Shown here: positions 5,801-9,909 of the stretch, piece after piece
Position numbering within the stretch: the first letter of the stretch is position 1
How the letters are laid out: every line of letters begins with the position of its first letter
NCBI GenBank assembly: GCA_903927855.1
Contig: CAIYOL010000353.1
Span: 1 to 9,909, forward strand
Length of the DNA: 9,909 nt
Source of the DNA: an uncultured Planctomycetota bacterium
GTDB lineage: Bacteria; Planctomycetota; Phycisphaerae; Sedimentisphaerales; Anaerobacaceae
Reading direction: 5' to 3'
Made by a program: the position numbers and the translations under genes
Notes under the pieces: generated by a model
The model's input: only the letters and a program-made list of their open reading frames with translations
Told to the model about the DNA's origin: nothing
Database searches by the model: none

Positions 5801-7012
5801 ATGAAAAACTATAAGTATATAGCTCGGGATTCGTCGGGGCAGCGAAAGGAAGGCTTCAAAGAGGCGGCCTCCTCGAATGATTTGCTCAGCTGGCTTCGTG
5901 AACAGGGGTTTACTCCTGTCTCTGTCAACGAGATGACTACGGACTCCAAAAAAAGCCATCAAACAACCAGCCGAAAGCGAATCAAATCAGCGGACTTGGC
6001 AGCACTTTGTTGGCAGTTGACCACAATGGTAGAGGGAGGAATTGCTGTTCCAGCGGCTTTGGAAACCATTAGCGGAGACATAGAAAATTTGATGCTTCGA
6101 AAAGTATTAAAACAGATTTTGGAAAAAATGCTTAAGGGTGAGACTTTTTCGAGCAGTATCGCGGAATTTCCAAGGATTTTTAACCGGCTGGCTTACGCAA
6201 TGATATTAGCCGGCGAGACCAGCGGTAATCTCTCGGTGGTGCTGCACAGACTGGCGGAGTATTTTGATAGTCGCGATAAATTGGCGAAAAAGGTTAAAGG
6301 CGCAATGGCCTATCCTATCTTTTCGCTTGTGTTTATAATACTTATAATCATATTTATAATGGCTTTTATTATTCCGCGATTCCGTCTCATATTTGCCCAG
6401 CTCGGCAGCAGGCTGCCCGCTTTTACGCGAGGCTTTATGGGGTTTTACGATATTCTGCACGATAATATACTCTACATTATCGGCGGTGTTATTGTCCTAA
6501 TAGTTGGTTTTGTTGTCACCAATAAGACCAAAAAAGGTCATTTCTACTTCAGCAAACTCGTCCTTGCCCTTCCTTTGTTCGGCAAGGTAATCCAGCAGTC
6601 ATTTATTGCAATGTTCTGCAAAACGATGGCAACTTTAGTTGGTGCGGGCGTTTCAGTGCTTGATGTGTTCGATATTCTCGCCGGAATGTCCGGTAACGAT
6701 ATTATAAAGTCGGCCGTAATACGAACCAAAGAACATATTGTCGGAGGATTAAACATCTCCTTGAGTTTGGCCTCAGTAGGCTTTTTCCCCAATATGGTCG
6801 TCAAAATGATACAGGTCGGCGAAGAAAGCGGCTCATTATCCACAGTGCTTGAAAGAACCAGCGACCATTACGAACGAAAGATTGATTCTACAATAACCAT
6901 GATGACAAGTCTGCTTGAGCCGATAATGATTGTAACGGTTGGGGCGATTGTGCTGGTGGTAGTTCTTGCGTTGTATCTGCCGATTTTCTCAATGTCGGAC
7001 GTAGCGAAGTAG
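5801..7012 (+). CDS. gspF: Inner-membrane platform protein (GspF/PilC family)
   Basis: This 403-residue polytopic protein couples the ATPase to the pilin fibre. The N-terminal 45 residues (YKYIARDSSGQRKEG) match the family leader. Two T2SSF repeats follow (about 65-192 and 267-393), each with the conserved AGETSGNL (137-144) or VGEESGSL (339-346) element. Membrane helices are at about 172-192, 222-240 and 374-395, the usual topology. GAGG at 5789-5792 precedes the ATG by eight bases. It lies in the same direction as gspE, probably co-transcribed; the 115-base gap has no strong terminator. The TAG stop is followed in the same frame by 32 more sense codons (see the next entry). C-termini of this family normally end soon after the third helix, as here. 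Confidence 0.95.
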   Translation: MKNYKYIARDSSGQRKEGFKEAASSNDLLSWLREQGFTPVSVNEMTTDSKKSHQTTSRKRIKSADLAALCWQLTTMVEGGIAVPAALETISGDIENLMLRKVLKQILEKMLKGETFSSSIAEFPRIFNRLAYAMILAGETSGNLSVVLHRLAEYFDSRDKLAKKVKGAMAYPIFSLVFIILIIIFIMAFIIPRFRLIFAQLGSRLPAFTRGFMGFYDILHDNILYIIGGVIVLIVGFVVTNKTKKGHFYFSKLVLALPLFGKVIQQSFIAMFCKTMATLVGAGVSVLDVFDILAGMSGNDIIKSAVIRTKEHIVGGLNISLSLASVGFFPNMVVKMIQVGEESGSLSTVLERTSDHYERKIDSTITMMTSLLEPIMIVTVGAIVLVVVLALYLPIFSMSDVAK

Positions 7013-7111
7013 CCCAATCACGCAGCCGCAACGGACCCAGGGGGCGATATAGAAAAGGCAGCTAAAGAAATCGAAAAACTAAATACAGTCACGGGCAAAT
7101 TTGACCGATAG
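7013..7111 (+). other. In-frame open stretch after the gspF amber stop
   Basis: Directly after TAG (7010-7012), the gspF frame stays open for 32 codons before another TAG (7109-7111). It reads PNHAAATDPGGDIEKAAKEI and ends EKLNTVTGKFDR, an acidic/basic amphipathic helix-like composition. There is no start codon or ribosome site of its own. It may be a former C-terminal tail cut by a nonsense mutation, a readthrough tail, or chance: a run this long is open about one time in five in random sequence. Confidence 0.4.
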
Positions 7112-7131
7112 AGGGAGCGATGAGCTAAAAT
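7101..7131 (+). promoter_or_regulatory. Possible weak promoter for the pilin gene
   Basis: TTGACC (7101-7106) and TAAAAT (7126-7131) have a 19-base spacing, longer than optimal. The position, 43 bases before the pilin start, suits independent strong transcription of a major pilin, but the match is modest. No sigma54-type GG/GC element was seen. Confidence 0.3.
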
Positions 7132-7173
7132 TAGGGACAAGTATATTAACATTTTTTTTAAGGAGAAGTCAAA

Positions 7174-7608
7174 ATGAAAAGTAGAAAAGGTTTTACATTG
7201 ATAGAGCTGATGGTGGTTGTGCTCATCGTCGGCATCCTGGCAGCGGTGGCGATCCCGTTGATGCGAGGTCGTATCGATTCTGCCAAGTGGTCTGAGGCTA
7301 AGTCCGCAATGGGTACTGTTGCGACCGCTCTGCGTGCGTACGCTTCAGAAAAAGGTACTGTTGTGGCGGCCGACGTCGGGGCAGCCGATTTCCCAAAGTT
7401 AGGTGTCGAGCTGACAGACCTTGATGGCACATACTTCACCAATGAGGCGTATGCGATGAGCGCGGTTTCGGCTACTAATGGAGTACTGAATGCTACGATT
7501 ACGTGCACTGCCGCTAACTCAACAAGGGCCACTAAGCCCACTGCTCCTGCGGTGATGACGCTGACTATTGCTTCTGGCGTAGCAACGTTTAGCACGAGCG
7601 CTGATTAA
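7174..7608 (+). CDS. Type IV pilin-like / major pseudopilin (GspG-like)
   Basis: This 144-residue prepilin has a class III signal peptide, MKSRKG cleaved before Phe7, then FTLIELMVVVLIVGILAAVA with the essential Glu at mature +5 (Glu11). The hydrophobic helix (8-28) both anchors the precursor and forms the fibre core. The following helix (about 32-60, IDSAKWSEAKSAMGTVATAL) is typical of major pseudopilins and bacterial pilins. The C-terminal half is Ala/Thr/Val-rich with one Cys and lacks the DPWG-type calcium site of classical GspG, so I do not assign gspG firmly. AAGGAG seven bases before the ATG, in a TTAAGGAGAA context identical to that of the lipoprotein gene, predicts strong translation. 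A strong hairpin downstream fits an abundant fibre subunit. A prepilin peptidase is needed but not encoded here. Confidence 0.92.
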   Translation: MKSRKGFTLIELMVVVLIVGILAAVAIPLMRGRIDSAKWSEAKSAMGTVATALRAYASEKGTVVAADVGAADFPKLGVELTDLDGTYFTNEAYAMSAVSATNGVLNATITCTAANSTRATKPTAPAVMTLTIASGVATFSTSAD

Positions 7609-7650
7609 GCGTCTCAAGATTGCAGTGAAGTAATTCTGATTGAAGTAAAG

Positions 7651-7679
7651 GTGGCTATGGCCAGGACGGCCATAGCCAT
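7651..7679 (+). terminator. Strong hairpin after the pilin gene (no U-tract)
   Basis: Bases 7652-7662 pair perfectly with 7668-7678 (11 bp, GC-rich, loop AGGAC), plus a closing G-T pair (7651/7679). It starts 43 bases after the pilin stop. The sequence after it (CTTGGATTTAAAGG) has no U-run, so it may stabilise the 3' end of a processed pilin mRNA or lower downstream expression rather than act as a classical terminator. Confidence 0.65.
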
Positions 7680-7912
7680 CTTGGATTTAAAGGAGAACGC
7701 TTGGTGTGTGACGAAGGACGCAAAGCTCTTGTGTTTCCAGCACCGCTTATCATCAGGGTTTCCGTTTGCCTGTAAGGTACAGTGAAATCCGTCATTTTCG
7801 GCAGGTCCTATAACGGCACAGGAGTTTTGAGATTTGGATCAATGAGGGGTTAAGAATGCTCAAAGCGTCCGAGACTAAAGCGGCTCAGGCTAAATAAATC
7901 AGTAGTTTTGCT
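7680..7912 (+). other. Gene-poor gap between pilin and minor pilins, with tiny frames
   Basis: No normal gene is present where a gspH would sit in the classical gene order. Two tiny frames have a ribosome site. One is a TTG or GTG start near 7702-7705 after AAAGGAG (about 23-25 residues, ending IIRVSVCL). The other is ATG 7856-7897 after GAGGGG (13 residues, MLKASETKAAQAK). Either could be a leader peptide or chance. GGACGCAAAGC at 7716-7726 matches part of the c-di-GMP-I riboswitch core, but the rest of that fold is not evident. Confidence 0.4.
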
Positions 7913-7940
7913 TTGATTCGGAGGTTTTGAATTGTATACT
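7913..7940 (+). promoter_or_regulatory. Promoter for the minor-pilin operon
   Basis: TTGATT (7913-7918) and TATACT (7935-7940) are spaced 16 bases apart. Transcription from about 7947 would give a leader of about 140 bases containing the nested hairpin at 8009-8061. The architecture parallels the gspE promoter in -10 hexamer, spacing and leader length. Confidence 0.55.
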
Positions 7941-8008
7941 TTAATTAAGCAGAACCTAAAGAGGGGAAAAACGTTCAGTCTACGTTCTGAGTTTCTTATA
8001 TTAACCGG

Positions 8009-8061
8009 AGCAGAGCAATCACAGCTTTTTAGCAGCAATGGGAAAGCTGCGCAGCTCTGCT
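8009..8061 (+). promoter_or_regulatory. Nested stem-loop in the minor-pilin leader
   Basis: The outer stem AGCAGAGC/GCTCTGCT (8009-8016 with 8054-8061) encloses an inner stem CAGCTTT/AAAGCTG (8022-8028 with 8043-8049). Both are perfect. It ends about 16 bases before the AAAGGGG ribosome site, so it could control translation or protect the 5' end. No T-run follows, which argues against a terminator. Confidence 0.5.
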
Positions 8062-8089
8062 GTTATGCAAGTGCGAAAGGGGAATGATT

Positions 8090-8464
8090 ATGGCCATTAA
8101 GCAACGCAAATCTATGGCGGCATTTACTTTAGTTGAAATAATGACAGCTATTTTAATTGTTGCAATTGTAGCAGCCGGTGGTTCTTACCTTTTTATTACC
8201 GGGAAAAACCAGGTTAGCCTACAGAAACATTATCGTGTAGCTACCCAGTTGGCTGCTCAGAGACTGGAAGAGTTAAAAGCAGGCAGCTATTACGACATAG
8301 CAGCAGGCGATGATAGTAATAGTATTACTTTGGAAAAAGTGTCCTATACTCGAAATATACACACAGTAGCTGTCGGCACATATAAGGAGATCACGGTTAC
8401 TGTCAGCTGGCAACAGGGACATCTTGCACGTAATGTAAGTTTGGTTACTCTTATTGCTCCTTAG
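8090..8464 (+). CDS. Minor pseudopilin, GspI/PilV-like
   Basis: This 124-residue prepilin-like protein has a basic leader (MAIKQRKSMAA), then mature FTLVEIMTAILIVAIVAAGG with Glu at +5 (Glu16). The residue before the predicted cleavage site is Ala11 rather than the usual Gly. The segment after the helix, YRVATQLAAQRLEELKAGSY, and the late ITVTVSW strand are typical of GspI/PilV minor pilins, which help prime fibre assembly at the tip. I prefer ATG 8090 over ATG 8084 because AAAGGGG (8076-8082) is seven bases from the former and one base from the latter. It is the first gene of a three-gene operon; the next ribosome site overlaps its stop codon. Confidence 0.85.
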   Translation: MAIKQRKSMAAFTLVEIMTAILIVAIVAAGGSYLFITGKNQVSLQKHYRVATQLAAQRLEELKAGSYYDIAAGDDSNSITLEKVSYTRNIHTVAVGTYKEITVTVSWQQGHLARNVSLVTLIAP

Positions 8465-8477
8465 GAGGGGATGTTCG

Positions 8478-8948
8478 ATGAAAACGAAAACAAAATCCCA
8501 AAAGGGTTTCACTGTCATAGAATTGATGATTGCGGCGGCGGCAGCTGCTATTCTGATTTTAGCAGCCGGTATGATTATAGTTACTGGTCAGACATCCTGG
8601 AATAGAGTCTGGAGAGATGTAAATCTTCAAAGGGATGCTTCATACGCTATGCTTTTAATGACACGTTCTATCCAATCGGCAAAATCCGCAGAAAAATCTA
8701 CTAATCAGAGGATTCTATACATACCAAAACAAAGCGACCCCAACATAACATTTACCTACGCGGCGGACACCAACAACCTTCAATGTCAAGCTGGAGGACT
8801 GACTCAAACTATTATAAGTGGTGAAGTTAAGGATTTGAAATTTGATGTGGTGGGTAATAATAAAGTAACAATAGACCTCAGGTTGAAAAAAGACCAATCA
8901 CAAGCAGATTTTAATTCAACAGCAACGATGAGGAATTATGGAGGATGA
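8478..8948 (+). CDS. Minor pseudopilin, GspJ/PilW-like
   Basis: This 156-residue protein begins MKTKTKSQKG, cleaved before Phe11, followed by FTVIELMIAAAAAAILILAA with Glu15 at +5. The hydrophobic helix is unusually Ala-rich. The downstream helix (WNRVWRDVNLQRDASYAMLL) and a later beta-rich part (ITFTYAADTNNLQC, then VKDLKFDVVGNNKVTIDLRL) follow the GspJ/PilW plan, in which the domain packs with GspI and GspK at the fibre tip. The start at 8478 is set by AGGAGGGG (8463-8470), seven bases upstream and overlapping the stop of the previous gene; a TTG at 8454 would be inside that gene. The GspJ C-terminus is usually longer, so this is on the small side (family up to about 200 residues). Confidence 0.85.
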   Translation: MKTKTKSQKGFTVIELMIAAAAAAILILAAGMIIVTGQTSWNRVWRDVNLQRDASYAMLLMTRSIQSAKSAEKSTNQRILYIPKQSDPNITFTYAADTNNLQCQAGGLTQTIISGEVKDLKFDVVGNNKVTIDLRLKKDQSQADFNSTATMRNYGG

Positions 8949-8955
8949 TGTTAAG

Positions 8956-9909
8956 ATGAAAACAGGAATGTTAAAATCCGAAAAAGGTTCAGTACTTCTT
9001 GCGGCGGCGGTCCTTATTCTTATCTTTACCCTTTTGGGGCTCTCCGTGCTTAGTTTGGCGAACAGCGAGATATTACAGGCCCGGAAGGACGTTAACAGAA
9101 CCAAGGCATTTTACTTAGCTGAAGCAGGAGTGGCGAGATTAACCGCAAATTTGAGCAGTAGTAATTTTTCAACCATTGGTGAGACGACACTGGGGTGTGG
9201 AAGCTACCACGTTGATTTTAACACTACCGGGAGCGAACCCTGTGCTGTTGCGACCGGTGAGGCGGGAGGAGAAACGAGAAGAGTACAGGTAACGATGTCC
9301 TTTTTGATTCCTCCGTACGAATGCGGCATATATGCCGGCGGCATGGATTCAAACGCGTGGACGTTTATGTTAAGGGGACAAGGAGACCCCTGCGGCGTAT
9401 ACGGATACCATTGGGAAGGCCCCAACTGGGTCTATGCCCTCCTCGGAGATGCCAACGGCAGAGATATAATCAATGGAAATGTATTTGCAGACGGGAGTGT
9501 GTCCTTATATCAGCAGGCCAGCGTCAACCCCGCGCCCTACCCCAATACTTATGATCTCGATGGAGATGTTAACGCCACCGGTACTATTACCACCAAAGAC
9601 AGCGCCACGATTTCCGGACAAAGATTCCCAAACTCAACCGAGATGAGTCCTCCCGATTTAATCAGTATGAACTACTTGGTGAATAATACGCATAATGTTA
9701 CCAAAATCTTTAACGATGCAGGCGTTACTCATGGTTCCCCGCCGTCTGGCAATCCGCTGTACGATATATTTCAGATAAACCCCAGCGACAGCAGAAGTTC
9801 TTGTTGCAGTTCTACGGACGGCAATGATTACTTCCTCGACCTGCACACCGGGGCCTCCTACGTAGAGGGGAAGTGGAATGATCCAAAGACAGCGATTAAT
9901 GTGGGCACC
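8956..9909 (+). CDS. PilX/GspK-like minor pilin with large extracellular domain (3' end outside window)
   Basis: The frame is open for 318 codons from ATG 8956 to the window edge. The N-terminus MKTGMLKSEKG then SVLLAAAVLILIFTLLGLSV (helix about 13-35) lacks Glu at mature +5 (Ala16), as in GspK/PilX-type minor pilins. The conserved AFYLAEAG motif (51-58) is the PilX N-terminal signature. A beta-rich, Gly/Asn/Asp-rich stretch (about 170-215) has short alternating repeats (NGNVFADGSVSLY, DVNATGTITTKDSATISG) that resemble a polymer-forming or beta-helix fold. A CC pair occurs at 283-284. It follows the GspJ-like gene by seven bases; GGAGG (8940-8944) lies 11 bases upstream, a long spacing. The protein probably caps the fibre tip, where adhesion or signalling domains sit. 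Full length is unknown. Confidence 0.85.
   Translation, partial: MKTGMLKSEKGSVLLAAAVLILIFTLLGLSVLSLANSEILQARKDVNRTKAFYLAEAGVARLTANLSSSNFSTIGETTLGCGSYHVDFNTTGSEPCAVATGEAGGETRRVQVTMSFLIPPYECGIYAGGMDSNAWTFMLRGQGDPCGVYGYHWEGPNWVYALLGDANGRDIINGNVFADGSVSLYQQASVNPAPYPNTYDLDGDVNATGTITTKDSATISGQRFPNSTEMSPPDLISMNYLVNNTHNVTKIFNDAGVTHGSPPSGNPLYDIFQINPSDSRSSCCSSTDGNDYFLDLHTGASYVEGKWNDPKTAINVGT

Noticed and set aside
7158..7595. 145-codon minus-strand frame antisense to the pilin gene
   Set aside because: It is a shadow of a clear prepilin gene; its Ala/Val/Thr-rich composition follows from the complement.
9321..9554. 77-codon plus-strand frame inside the last gene
   Set aside because: The PilX-like frame runs unbroken across it to the window edge and carries the recognisable motifs.
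1..9909. CRISPR arrays, tRNA or rRNA genes, insertion sequences, phage or toxin-antitoxin modules
   Set aside because: I looked for these on both strands and saw no regularly spaced repeats, tRNA cloverleaf, transposase motifs or typical module pairs.

Overview
The window looks like chromosomal DNA from a Gram-negative, Shine-Dalgarno-using bacterium of moderate GC. The mix of a Calx-beta repeat protein, a UroD-superfamily protein with a divergent metal site, and a compact gspE-gspF-pilin cluster followed by loosely spaced minor pseudopilins reminds me of Planctomycetota (Phycisphaerae-like). That placement is an impression from gene content and was not tested.

Left part (1-2164): the 3' end of a gene for a tandem Calx-beta surface protein is followed directly by a 5'-truncated phoU remnant. 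Next comes a convergent small two-helix membrane protein gene on the minus strand with a near-consensus sigma70 promoter. About 650 bases without a convincing gene follow, with hints of decayed coding sequence. A hairpin and then a 49-residue lipoprotein gene close this part.

Middle (2165-3861): an intrinsic terminator, then a complete UroD/MtaA-superfamily gene, then a 360-base spacer holding the probable promoter and leader of the pilus operon.

Right part (3862-9909): a type IV pilus / type II secretion-like assembly locus. It encodes the assembly ATPase (GspE/PilB), the inner-membrane platform (GspF/PilC), a major-pilin-like protein, and, after a structured 481-base gap with its own promoter, a tight operon of GspI/PilV-like, GspJ/PilW-like and PilX/GspK-like minor pseudopilins. 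The last gene runs off the window. The ATPase powers and the platform transmits pilin extraction, the major pilin forms the fibre, and the three minor pilins probably form its priming tip.

I see no clear case of an entirely new system. The observations most worth a second look are an in-frame stretch of 32 sense codons after the amber stop of gspF, the gspH-less regulatory gap after the pilin, the phoU truncation junction, and the uncharacterised two-helix protein.
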